DNA of 64,000 nt. Origin: Segatella copri (GTDB taxonomy: Bacteria > Bacteroidota > Bacteroidia > Bacteroidales > Bacteroidaceae). This document shows, piece after piece, positions 37,439 through 45,701 of the stretch (its first letter is position 1; each line of letters starts with the position of its first letter). The notes beneath the pieces were generated by a model. That model was not told the DNA's origin, ran no database searches, and worked only from the letters and a program-made list of their open reading frames with translations. The DNA lies in contig NZ_JAHOEA010000013.1 in assembly GCF_019127135.1 (NCBI RefSeq), forward strand, positions 1 through 64,000. Reading direction: 5' to 3'. Position numbers and translations under genes: made by a program.

Positions 37439-39031
37439 ATGAGCGCAAAAACTATTATAGAATCAGGTAAGGCCATTCTCGGTATCGAGTTTGGATCTAC
37501 CCGAATCAAGGCTGTCTTGATTGACACCGACAACAACCCTATCGCACAGGGTAGCTTTGAGTGGGAAAATCAGTTGGTTGATGGCTTGTGGACTTACAGC
37601 ATCGACACCATCTGGAAAGGTCTGCAGGATTGCTACGCTGACCTCCGCAAGAACGTGAAGGCTGAGTACGACTGCGAAATCAAGCAGTTGGCTGCCATCG
37701 GTATTTCTGCGATGATGCACGGCTATATGGCATTCGGCAAGGATGAGAACATCCTCGTTCCTTTCCGCACATGGCGTAACACCAATACAGCCAAGGCTGC
37801 AGCTGAACTTTCAGAACTCTTCCACTTCAACATCCCATTGCGTTGGAGTATCTCTCACGTATATCAGGCTATCCTGAATGGTGAGGATCACATCAACAAG
37901 ATTGACTTCCTTACAACTCTCGCCGGTTATATCCACTGGCAGCTCACAGGCAAGAAGGTGCTTGGCGTAGGCGATGCATCAGGTATGCTCCCAATCGACT
38001 CTAACACCAACAACTACGATGCTGAGATGGTAGCTAAGTTCGATAAACTCATCGAACCTAAGAACCTGGGCTGGAAGATTCTCGACATTCTCCCAGAGGT
38101 ACTGAACGCAGGCGAAGACGCTGGTGTATTGACCGAGGAAGGTGCAAAGAAGCTCGACCCATCTGGCACACTTCAGGCAGGCACTCCACTCTGTCCTCCA
38201 GAGGGTGATGCTGGTACTGGTATGGTAGCAACCAACGCTGTCCGTCAGCGCACAGGAAACGTCAGTGCAGGTACTTCTTCTTTCTCTATGATCGTATTGG
38301 AGAAAGCCTTGAGCCAACCTTACGAAGTCATTGATATGGTGACTACTCCTGATGGTAGCCCTGTAGCAATGGTTCACTGCAACAACTGTACTTCAGACCT
38401 CAATGCATGGGTAGGTTTGTTCAAGCAGTATCAGGAGTTGCTCGGTGTTCCTGTAGATATGAACGAGGTATTCGGAAAGCTCTACAACCATGCTCTTGAA
38501 GGCGATGCAGATTGCGGTGGCTTGATTGCTTACAACTATATCTCTGGTGAGCCTGTAACAGGTCTTGCAGAAGGTCGCCCAATGTTCGTACGTTCTGCCA
38601 ACGACCACTTCAATCTTGCCAATTTCATGCGTGCCAACCTCTACGCTTCAGTAGCTGTACTGAAGATTGGTAACGATGTATTGTTCAAGGACGAGAAGGT
38701 ACAGGTAGACCGCATCACCGGTCATGGCGGTTTGTTCAAGACCAAGGGTGTAGGTCAGCGCATCCTCGCTGCAGCCATCAATTCCCCTATCTCTGTCATG
38801 GAGACAGCAGGCGAAGGTGGTGCATGGGGTATCGCCCTTCTCGCAGGTTATCTCGTTAACAACGAAGAGAAGTTGAGCCTTGCAGATTATCTCGACAAGA
38901 AAGTATTCGCAGGCAATACTGGTGTAGAGATTGCACCTACTGCAGAAGATGTTGCTGGTTTCGATAAGTACATCGAAACTTACAAGGCTGGTCTTGCTAT
39001 CGAAAAGGCAGCAGTTGAGAACAAAAAGTAA
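37439..39031 (+). CDS. araB: FGGY-family carbohydrate kinase (ribulokinase)
   Basis: A 530-residue kinase starting at [20 protein letters not shown]; the longer frame begins inside the repeat-bearing leader. It has the actin-like N-lobe ([18 protein letters not shown]), the middle signature [11 protein letters not shown] and the C-lobe ATP region ([20 protein letters not shown] and [18 protein letters not shown]). It phosphorylates L-ribulose to L-ribulose-5-P, inferred from its place next to araA and araD; the sequence alone could also be read as xylulokinase-like. Confidence 0.92.
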   Translation: MSAKTIIESGKAILGIEFGSTRIKAVLIDTDNNPIAQGSFEWENQLVDGLWTYSIDTIWKGLQDCYADLRKNVKAEYDCEIKQLAAIGISAMMHGYMAFGKDENILVPFRTWRNTNTAKAAAELSELFHFNIPLRWSISHVYQAILNGEDHINKIDFLTTLAGYIHWQLTGKKVLGVGDASGMLPIDSNTNNYDAEMVAKFDKLIEPKNLGWKILDILPEVLNAGEDAGVLTEEGAKKLDPSGTLQAGTPLCPPEGDAGTGMVATNAVRQRTGNVSAGTSSFSMIVLEKALSQPYEVIDMVTTPDGSPVAMVHCNNCTSDLNAWVGLFKQYQELLGVPVDMNEVFGKLYNHALEGDADCGGLIAYNYISGEPVTGLAEGRPMFVRSANDHFNLANFMRANLYASVAVLKIGNDVLFKDEKVQVDRITGHGGLFKTKGVGQRILAAAINSPISVMETAGEGGAWGIALLAGYLVNNEEKLSLADYLDKKVFAGNTGVEIAPTAEDVAGFDKYIETYKAGLAIEKAAVENKK

Positions 39032-39041
39032 CTAAACGATA

Positions 39042-39078
39042 AATACGTTTGTGGGGATTATACCTCCACAAACGTATT
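39042..39078 (+). promoter_or_regulatory. Perfect inverted repeat between araB and abf
   Basis: AATACGTTTGTGG and CCACAAACGTATT form 13-bp arms around an 11-nt loop, 11 bp after araB. No T run follows, so it may be an RNA-processing hairpin, an attenuator or an operator. Confidence 0.65.
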
Positions 39079-39110
39079 ATACTAAAAATCAACAACAAAT
39101 AATAAGAACA

Positions 39111-40685
39111 ATGATGAAGAAACTTTTCGCTACCACATTGCTTTCTACAGCAGTTGCATTCTCAGCTCAAGCTCAGGATGTTACAGGAACAATCCATGCC
39201 AACCAAGGAACACAGAAAATCAATAAGGAGATTTACGGCCAGTTTGCCGAGCATCTCGGAAGTTGTATCTATGGCGGACTTTGGGTAGGTCCTGATTCTA
39301 AGATTCCTAACACACAGGGTTACCGCAACGACGTGTTCCAAGCCCTCAAGGACCTGAAAGTGCCTGTATTAAGATGGCCTGGAGGATGCTTCGCTGACGA
39401 GTATCACTGGATGGATGGTATCGGTCCACGTGAGAACCGACCAAAGATGCAGAACAACAACTGGGGAGGTACCATTGAGGACAACTCTTTCGGTACACAC
39501 GAGTTTCTGAATCTCTGCGAGATGTTGGGTTGCGAACCTTACATCAGCGGAAACGTGGGTTCCGGCACTGTTGAGGAATTAGCCAAGTGGGTGGAATATA
39601 TGACCAGCGATGGCGATACTCCTATGGCAAAACTTCGCCGACAGAACGGCCGCGACAAGGCATGGAAGGTAAAATACTTAGGTATTGGTAACGAAAGTTG
39701 GGGATGCGGTGGCAACATGCGTCCTGAATATTATTCAGATCTTTTCCGCCGCTACTCTGTTTATTGCCGCAACTATGACGGCAACCAGCTCTATAAGATA
39801 GCATCTGGAGCGAGCGATTACGATTATAACTGGACTAAGGTATTGATGGATCGTATCGGCAACCGTGCCAACGCCATCTCTCTACATTATTATACAGTAG
39901 CCGGCTGGACAGGCAGCAAGGGTTCTGCCACCAAGTTCAACAATGAGGATTACTACTGGACCCTGGGCAAGGCGCTCGGCATAGAAGATGTTATCAAGAA
40001 GCATGAAGCTATCATGGACAAGGCTGATCCAAAGAAGCAGGTAGCCCTCCTCGTTGACGAATGGGGAACCTGGTGGGATGAGGAGCCTGGCACTATCAAG
40101 GGCCACCTCTATCAGCAGAACTGTATGCGCGATGCCTTCGTTGCTGCACTCTCGCTGAATGTATTCCACCGTCATGCAGAACGTGTGAAGATGACCAACA
40201 TCGCACAGATTGTCAACGTGCTCCAGTCTATGATTCTGACTGATACAAAGGGAACAGGTCACATGGTTCTGACTCCAACCTATCATGTATTCAACATGTA
40301 CAAGGACTTCCAGGAGGCAACCTATCTCCCAATGGATGTAAAGTGCGACTCTATGGATGTTCGCGGCGATGATCACGCAAGAGATGGAAGAAAGATTCCA
40401 TTGGTATCTACTTCAGCAGCCAAGAAGGCAGACGGAACCATCGTGGTTGCTCTTGCCAATGTCAGTCTTGACAAGGCTCAGCAGGTAGAGTTCAATCTGG
40501 ATGGTGCAGCTGCTCCAAAAACTGTAACAGGACAGATTCTTTCCTGCAACAAGGTGAGCGATTACAACGACTTCGCACACCCGGATGTAGTGAAGCCTGC
40601 AGTTTTTAAGGATGCAAAAGTAAAGAAAAACACCCTTAAGGTAAAAATTCCTGCAAAATCTATCGTAGTTTTGAAAATAAAATAG
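39111..40685 (+). CDS. abfA: Alpha-L-arabinofuranosidase (GH51)
   Basis: A 524-residue enzyme with signal peptide [20 protein letters not shown]; the ATG at 39111 (or 39114) is chosen because the longer frame overlaps the hairpin. It removes terminal arabinofuranose from arabinans and arabinoxylans outside the cytoplasm. The acid/base glutamate is in [15 protein letters not shown] (about residue 201), and the nucleophile in [10 protein letters not shown] (about 322). Other GH51 blocks include [19 protein letters not shown]. It supplies the arabinose handled by araA/B/D, linking extracellular release to the operon. Confidence 0.95.
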   Translation: MMKKLFATTLLSTAVAFSAQAQDVTGTIHANQGTQKINKEIYGQFAEHLGSCIYGGLWVGPDSKIPNTQGYRNDVFQALKDLKVPVLRWPGGCFADEYHWMDGIGPRENRPKMQNNNWGGTIEDNSFGTHEFLNLCEMLGCEPYISGNVGSGTVEELAKWVEYMTSDGDTPMAKLRRQNGRDKAWKVKYLGIGNESWGCGGNMRPEYYSDLFRRYSVYCRNYDGNQLYKIASGASDYDYNWTKVLMDRIGNRANAISLHYYTVAGWTGSKGSATKFNNEDYYWTLGKALGIEDVIKKHEAIMDKADPKKQVALLVDEWGTWWDEEPGTIKGHLYQQNCMRDAFVAALSLNVFHRHAERVKMTNIAQIVNVLQSMILTDTKGTGHMVLTPTYHVFNMYKDFQEATYLPMDVKCDSMDVRGDDHARDGRKIPLVSTSAAKKADGTIVVALANVSLDKAQQVEFNLDGAAAPKTVTGQILSCNKVSDYNDFAHPDVVKPAVFKDAKVKKNTLKVKIPAKSIVVLKIK

Positions 40686-40791
40686 TATCTTTGAAGGCGA
40701 AAAAAGGAAGTATCCTTCTTTTGAGTAGCCTTCAGAGCTAGAAAAACAAGAATATTTCAGCAGAAATAACAATTATAATTAATATAAGATT

Positions 40792-42813
40792 ATGAACGAC
40801 ATTAAAGTAATGAATCATGCAGCAGATAACATCCGTATCTTGGCTGCTTCAATGGTAGAAAAGGCAAACTCAGGTCACCCAGGTGGTGCTATGGGTGGTT
40901 CTGACTTCATCAACGTGCTCTTCTCTGAGTACCTGGTTTATGATCCAGCTGATCCAACATGGACTGGCCGCGACCGCTTCTTCCTCGACCCAGGTCACAT
41001 GAGCCCAATGCTTTATGCTGGTTTGGCTTTGCGTGGTTTCTTCTCAATGGAAGACCTCAAGCAGTTCCGCCAGTGGGGTTCTGTAACTCCAGGTCACCCA
41101 GAGCTCGACCTTCAGCGTGGTATCGAGAACTCATCTGGTCCTCTTGGTCAGGGTCATGCCCTCGCAGCTGGTGCAGCTGTTGCTGAGAAGTTCCTTGAGG
41201 CTCGTCTGGGTTCAACCATGATGCAGCACAAGATCTACGCATACATTTCTGATGGTGCTGTAGAGGAGGAAATCTCTCAGGGTGTAGGTCGTATCGCCGG
41301 CAACCTCGGTTTGAACAACCTCATCATGTTCTACGATTCTAACGACATCCAGCTCTCTACAGAGTGTGGCGTTGTAATGAACGAGGATACAGAGATGAAG
41401 TACAAGGCTTGGGGCTGGAATGTCATCAAGATCAACGGTAACGACGTGGCTCAGATTCGTGAGGCGCTCGATGCTGCTCAGAAGGAGCAGGATCGCCCTA
41501 CCCTCATCATCGGTAAGACCGTAATGGGTAAGGGTGCCCTCCGCGCAGACGGTACAAGTTACGAGGCTTGCATCAATACTCACGGTGCTCCTCTCGGTGG
41601 CGATGCTTACGTTAATACAATCAAGCACTTGGGTGGTGATCCTGAGAATGCATTTGTTATCTTCGACGATGTAAAGGAAATCTACGCTAAGCGTGCAGAG
41701 GAGTTGAAGAAGATTGTTGCAGAGCGCAAGGCTGCAGAGGCTGAGTGGCGCAAGGCTAATCCAGAGAAGGCTGCCCAGATGGATGAGTGGTTCAGCGGCA
41801 AGGCTCCTAAGGTAGACTGGAGCAAGGTTGAGCAGAAGGCTGGTTCAGCTACACGTGCAGCATCTGCTGCTTGTCTTGGCGTTTTGGCAGAGCAGGTTCC
41901 TAACATGATCTGTGCTTCAGCTGACCTTTCTAACTCAGATAAGACAGATGGTTTCTTGAAGAAGACCAAGAGCATCGTTCGTGGTGATTTCTCAGGTGCT
42001 TTCTTCCAGGCAGGTGTTGCTGAGTTGACTATGGCAGATATGTGTATCGGTATGATGCTCCACGGTGGTGTGGTTGCAGCAATGGGTACATTCTTCGTAT
42101 TCTCTGATTATATGAAGCCAGCTGTTCGTCTCGCTGCCCTGATGCAGGTTCCTGTTAAGTTTATCTGGACTCACGATGCATTCCGCGTTGGTGAGGACGG
42201 ACCTACTCACGAGCCAGTTGAGCAGGAGGCTCAGATCCGCTTGATGGAGAAGTTGAAGAACCACGCAGGCAAGGACAGCGTTCGCGTATTCCGTCCAGCT
42301 GATGCTGACGAGACTACAGTTTGCTGGAAGCTCGCTATGGAGAATGTTGAGACTCCTACAGCGCTCATCTTCTCTCGCCAGGGCATCGCTAAGTTGCCAG
42401 AGGGTACAGACTACGAGCAGGCAGCCAAGGGTGCTTACATCGTAGCTGGTAGCGACGAGAATCCAGACGTTATCCTCGTAGCAAGTGGTTCTGAGGTTTC
42501 TACATTGGAGGCTGGTTGCGAGGCTTTGCGTGCCGACGGCATCAAGGTTCGCGTGGTAAGTGCTCCATCAGAGGGTTTGTTCCGCGGTCAGAGCAAGGAA
42601 TATCAGGAGAGCGTATTGCCAAAGAACGCTAAGATCTTCGGTATGACTGCCGGTCTTCCTGTAACACTCCAGGGTCTCGTAGGCGCTAATGGTAAGGTTT
42701 GGGGTATGGAGAGCTTCGGTTTCTCAGCTCCTTACAAGGTACTTGATGAGAAGCTCGGTTACACAGGCGAGAACGTTTACAAGCAGGTAAAGGCTTTCTT
42801 GGCTGAAGCATAA
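40792..42813 (+). CDS. tkt: Transketolase
   Basis: A 673-residue thiamine-diphosphate enzyme of the usual full length, moving two-carbon units between xylulose-5-P and ribose-5-P or erythrose-4-P. The first TPP region is HPGGAMGGSDFINVLFSEYL, with the diphosphate motif YISDGAVEEEISQG...NNLIMFYDSNDI. The second is WTHDAFRVGEDGPTHEPVEQ, and the C-terminal domain follows. Next to the ara genes it drains the xylulose-5-P made by AraD. Codon use matches highly expressed genes. Confidence 0.97.
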   Translation: MNDIKVMNHAADNIRILAASMVEKANSGHPGGAMGGSDFINVLFSEYLVYDPADPTWTGRDRFFLDPGHMSPMLYAGLALRGFFSMEDLKQFRQWGSVTPGHPELDLQRGIENSSGPLGQGHALAAGAAVAEKFLEARLGSTMMQHKIYAYISDGAVEEEISQGVGRIAGNLGLNNLIMFYDSNDIQLSTECGVVMNEDTEMKYKAWGWNVIKINGNDVAQIREALDAAQKEQDRPTLIIGKTVMGKGALRADGTSYEACINTHGAPLGGDAYVNTIKHLGGDPENAFVIFDDVKEIYAKRAEELKKIVAERKAAEAEWRKANPEKAAQMDEWFSGKAPKVDWSKVEQKAGSATRAASAACLGVLAEQVPNMICASADLSNSDKTDGFLKKTKSIVRGDFSGAFFQAGVAELTMADMCIGMMLHGGVVAAMGTFFVFSDYMKPAVRLAALMQVPVKFIWTHDAFRVGEDGPTHEPVEQEAQIRLMEKLKNHAGKDSVRVFRPADADETTVCWKLAMENVETPTALIFSRQGIAKLPEGTDYEQAAKGAYIVAGSDENPDVILVASGSEVSTLEAGCEALRADGIKVRVVSAPSEGLFRGQSKEYQESVLPKNAKIFGMTAGLPVTLQGLVGANGKVWGMESFGFSAPYKVLDEKLGYTGENVYKQVKAFLAEA

Positions 42814-42815
42814 AG

Positions 42816-43073
42816 TTAAGTGAAGAGTGAAGAACGAAGAGTGAAGAATTCAACAGTTTTTATTTTCGGATAATCCTTTGAATCATCTTCTGCTTTTCGC
42901 ACTTCACTCTCCTTTTCATATTTATCAGGAGGGTCATGTTTCGTATTTCATGTAAGATGATTTTCGAATGTTATCCCTCTATATATTTTATTAACCTTGT
43001 GAAGCGATGAAGCAGGTATGCGAGAGAAAAAGGATTTGAATTCTTCACTCTCCACTCTTCGTTCTTCACTTAA
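42816..43073. repeat. 36-bp inverted heptad repeat flanking about 186 bp
   Basis: Left arm 42816-42851 is built of GAAGAGT/GAAGAAC/GAAGAAT heptads. The right arm 43038-43073 is its complement with the middle heptads permuted. The core between carries no gene that I can support. The arrangement is reminiscent of a MITE or repeat-bounded hairpin. Confidence 0.75.
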
Positions 43074-43087
43074 AAAACTTAAGTATT

Positions 43088-43531
43088 ATGGAAGTAAAGA
43101 CAGTTGGTATTGCATGCGATCACGCAGGTTTTCCATTGAAGCAATTTGTTTTGGAATATTTGGAAAAGAAGGGTTATCCTGTAAAGGATTATGGTACATA
43201 CAGCGATGCGAGTGTAGACTATCCTGACTTCGGTCATGCTCTTGCTAAAGGCATTGAGAGCGGCGAAGTTTATCCAGGTATCGGCATTTGCGGTAGCGGC
43301 GAAGGTATCGCCATGACATTGAATAAGCATCAGGGTGTACGTGCCGGATTGGCATGGTGCAAAGAGATTGCTCATTTGGTTCGTCAGCACAACGATGCCA
43401 ACGTATTGGTACTTCCAGGTCGTTTCGTAGACAACAAGACCGCCGAGGCTATTCTCGACGAGTTCTTTGCCACAACATTCGAGGGTGGTCGTCACGAGCG
43501 TCGCGTCAAGAAGATTCCTGTTCAGCAGTAA
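43088..43531 (+). CDS. rpiB: Ribose-5-phosphate isomerase B
   Basis: A 147-residue RpiB/LacAB protein that interconverts ribose-5-P and ribulose-5-P. The N-terminal VGIACDHAGFPLKQFVLEYL holds the Asp-His substrate-binding pair, and the catalytic cysteine is in GIGICGSGEGIAMTLNKHQG (about residue 67). The C-terminal HNDANVLVLPGRFV is typical. It follows transketolase and completes the route from arabinose to pentose-phosphate intermediates. A terminator follows. Confidence 0.96.
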   Translation: MEVKTVGIACDHAGFPLKQFVLEYLEKKGYPVKDYGTYSDASVDYPDFGHALAKGIESGEVYPGIGICGSGEGIAMTLNKHQGVRAGLAWCKEIAHLVRQHNDANVLVLPGRFVDNKTAEAILDEFFATTFEGGRHERRVKKIPVQQ

Positions 43532-43557
43532 AGTTCTGAATGGATTAAAAAGAATTA

Positions 43558-43594
43558 AGGCTGAGTCATCGCATGATGGCTCAGCCTATTTTTA
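43558..43594. terminator. Terminator after rpiB
   Basis: AGGCTGAGTCATC and GATGGCTCAGCCT arms with a 4-nt loop (one G-U) are followed by ATTTTTA; shared with the convergent AAA gene. Confidence 0.85.
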
Positions 43595-43614
43595 TGTTAA
43601 CAAGTAGTAGAATT

Positions 43615-45210
43615 TCAGCCTTCAATCTTCCAATCTTCAATGGTTCCCGTTTCTGAAGAGAAACTACATCCTATTTTAAAGAGTTTTCTTTTATCATTGG
43701 CATACTCACGGGCATATCCCCTATTATTAATTTGCAACAATGCCTCCTGAGCTGTTCCGTCAAGTTTGAACTCAAAGATATAGATAAACTTCGAGGTCTC
43801 AACTATGCAATCTACCCTACCCTGACTCTGTACCTTTTCCGTATAAACCGTATATGTGCTCAAAAGTCGTAGCAGGAGATAAAATGTATAATGAAAATAA
43901 CGCTCCTTCTCCCGTTCTGAATCCTTACGGCGCATCGTATAAGGAATACTTGAAAGAAAAGCAGTCAGATGGACTTGAAAATCATCCAGGTGACCTTTCC
44001 TTAAAGCAGAGATTGCCGTAACTATCCAATTATCTATATTGTCTTTCGGCTCCAAATAATTGTTAGCCATCAGAGTAACAAAGCCACGCTTTACCTCATC
44101 GTTCGGATAATCTAACAAAAAAGTATTCATGTCACTATCATAATCCTTGATGGTAAGATAACCGCTCTGAAATATCATAGGCAAAGGCTTCTCCTTATCT
44201 GCACGATAATCAACAAACTGATCGGTCATATAATACTTACCCGTCAACTCATCCAGATTCTCATCAAAATGATTCAACAAACGGACCAGATAGGTAGGTG
44301 TTCCTGTGCGAAACCAATAATCCTGAACATCCTGCTTATCAAATGTGTTCAGAATGCTGAAAGGATTATAAACACCCTTCATCCTTTTGCTAAAATGATA
44401 TCCATCGAAACGCTTTTTCAATACCGCCCGCATCTTCTCACCAGTATAGTCATAAACAGCAGCCAACTCCTCTATCTGTTGCGAGAAAGTCTGTTCCAGT
44501 TCTTCATCTGTAATACCACAAATAGTATCATACTTAGGCGACATGCTGATATCATTAGGCTGATTAAAATCACTGAACACACTTACTTGCGAGAACTTAG
44601 TGACACCGGTAAGGAAAACGAATTGCAGATGTTTGTCAGCTCCCTTAAAGGTGGAATAGAAAGCGCGAAGCATGTTTCTGTTTTTCTCCTCCAAAGTTAT
44701 CTGTTCCCCCAAATGCTCTACCATATATCCCGTATCCATCACGTCGAGCAGCGGTTTGTCATATTCGTCCACCAGGACCACGGCACGCAGCCCAGTCTGA
44801 CGATGAGCTTCTTCCAAAACTTTTTTAAATCTCAGGTTATAATCGGTAACCCCCGGTTCACGCTCTATCTGATATTTTCTTTCCCATCCCGAGAGATAGA
44901 ACTCGAATATCTGATTGAGAGCATCTTCATTAGCATAAGAACCTGTTCCGAAATCTATATGAAACACAGGATAGGTTTTCCATTCCGTCTCCAGTTTTTC
45001 GATGGCAAGTCCTTTGAACAGTTCTTTTTTGCCTAGGAAATAGTTCTCGAAGGTAGAGATAAGAAGACTCTTTCCGAATCGTCGGGGACGACCCAGAAAA
45101 TAGACAGTACTTCCATGTGCCAAGGAATACACCATAGCCGTTTTATCAACATAAACGTAACCTTCTTCACGCAGATGATCAAACGATTGTAAGCCTATAG
45201 GATATCTCAT
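43615..45210 (-). CDS. AAA-ATPase-like protein with C-terminal PD-(D/E)XK nuclease-like domain
   Basis: A 531-residue protein of a large Bacteroidota paralogous family (AAA-ATPase_like plus PDDEXK_9/DUF1703). Residues 1-230 form the ATPase part, with a P-loop-like GRPRRFGKSLLISTFENYF (about residue 40) and a Walker B-like VVLVDEYDKPLLD. The last 100 residues carry a PD-(D/E)XK pattern (GRVDCIVETSKFIYIFEFKL with the ExK pair). Members are abundant, often of unknown role, and may belong to mobile-element or defence loci. It is divergent from the PLD-helicase operon, with a long intergenic leader between. Confidence 0.85.
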   Translation of the reverse strand: MRYPIGLQSFDHLREEGYVYVDKTAMVYSLAHGSTVYFLGRPRRFGKSLLISTFENYFLGKKELFKGLAIEKLETEWKTYPVFHIDFGTGSYANEDALNQIFEFYLSGWERKYQIEREPGVTDYNLRFKKVLEEAHRQTGLRAVVLVDEYDKPLLDVMDTGYMVEHLGEQITLEEKNRNMLRAFYSTFKGADKHLQFVFLTGVTKFSQVSVFSDFNQPNDISMSPKYDTICGITDEELEQTFSQQIEELAAVYDYTGEKMRAVLKKRFDGYHFSKRMKGVYNPFSILNTFDKQDVQDYWFRTGTPTYLVRLLNHFDENLDELTGKYYMTDQFVDYRADKEKPLPMIFQSGYLTIKDYDSDMNTFLLDYPNDEVKRGFVTLMANNYLEPKDNIDNWIVTAISALRKGHLDDFQVHLTAFLSSIPYTMRRKDSEREKERYFHYTFYLLLRLLSTYTVYTEKVQSQGRVDCIVETSKFIYIFEFKLDGTAQEALLQINNRGYAREYANDKRKLFKIGCSFSSETGTIEDWKIEG

Positions 45211-45286
45211 ATTATCTTCATTTTACATTTCATCTGCAAAGCTACTCATTTTTTTTTGAATAACAAAGAAAAAGTTGGGATTATTT

Positions 45287-45317
45287 TTTGCCATTTCGAT
45301 AAAATGTAATACCTTTG
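45287..45317 (+). promoter_or_regulatory. Promoter of the helicase-methyltransferase operon
   Basis: TTTG (45287-45290), 19 bp and TACCTTTG (45310-45317) match the Bacteroidota consensus exactly. Start of transcription would be near 45324, leaving a leader of almost 380 nt before the ATG at 45702. Confidence 0.85.
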
Positions 45318-45401
45318 TGCCCAAGTATGGCGAGGCAAATGCCAAACCTGCTCTATTTTCGTGGGTTAACGATTAGATTCGTATCGATTCGACTGGAAGT
45401 T

Positions 45402-45540
45402 CTAAACAGAATAGCTCCTACCAAAGCAAAATTCAACAAGTGTGAACTGAAAGTGAGAATGGATGCGCCTAGATATGGCGTATCCTCTCCTTTTGTATTT
45501 CACACTTTAGGCCATCTGTGGTAGGAGCTGCCTTGTTTAG
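45402..45540 (+). ncRNA. Candidate structured leader RNA (long three-tier hairpin)
   Basis: The outer helix pairs CTAAACA (45402-45408) with TGTTTAG (45534-45540), and AGCTCCTACCA (45413-45423) with TGGTAGGAGCT (45519-45529). After an open internal loop, GTGTGAA (45440-45446) pairs with TTCACAC (45499-45505). The tip pairs GAGA (45455-45458) with TCTC (45486-45489), and the 9-bp GGATGCGCC (45461-45469) with GGCGTATCC (45477-45485, one G-U) around a 7-nt loop. It lies in the leader of the helicase gene and matches no RNA family that I recognise; a 6S-like shape is superficial. Confidence 0.6.
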
Positions 45541-45625
45541 AGATACAACAAGGTGGAGGGTACGCTCTTTTTATTCCCTCGAAAAGACATTTTGAGAATT
45601 TACAGATTTCAGTAACAAGATTTAA

Positions 45626-45636
45626 AGCTCCTACCA
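45626..45636 (+). promoter_or_regulatory. Second copy of the AGCTCCTACCA arm (competing helix)
   Basis: It is an exact 11-base direct repeat of 45413-45423, so either copy can pair with TGGTAGGAGCT at 45519-45529. It lies 66 bp upstream of the helicase start, a place where an alternative fold could affect expression. Confidence 0.55.
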
Positions 45637-45701
45637 ATTATGCAAACAAATCTAAAGATTGAAACTGCTAGAGATTGTTGTACCCTATAAACAGCAATCA
45701 C

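Noticed and set aside
43018-43227. 69-codon plus-strand frame upstream of rpiB
   Set aside because: It runs through the heptad repeat arm and then overlaps rpiB in another frame; no motif is present.
45315-45524. 69-codon open frame as a stand-alone gene
   Set aside because: Its first codon (TTG) overlaps the -7 promoter box, and the frame runs through a strongly base-paired region. Only the later ATG (45327) as a leader peptide is kept as a hypothesis in the findings.
45402-45640. tmRNA, 6S RNA, RNase P RNA or SRP RNA
   Set aside because: There is no tRNA-like T-loop or tag frame, no RNase P or SRP consensus motifs; a long hairpin with a bulge resembles 6S only superficially, and the position as an mRNA leader argues otherwise.
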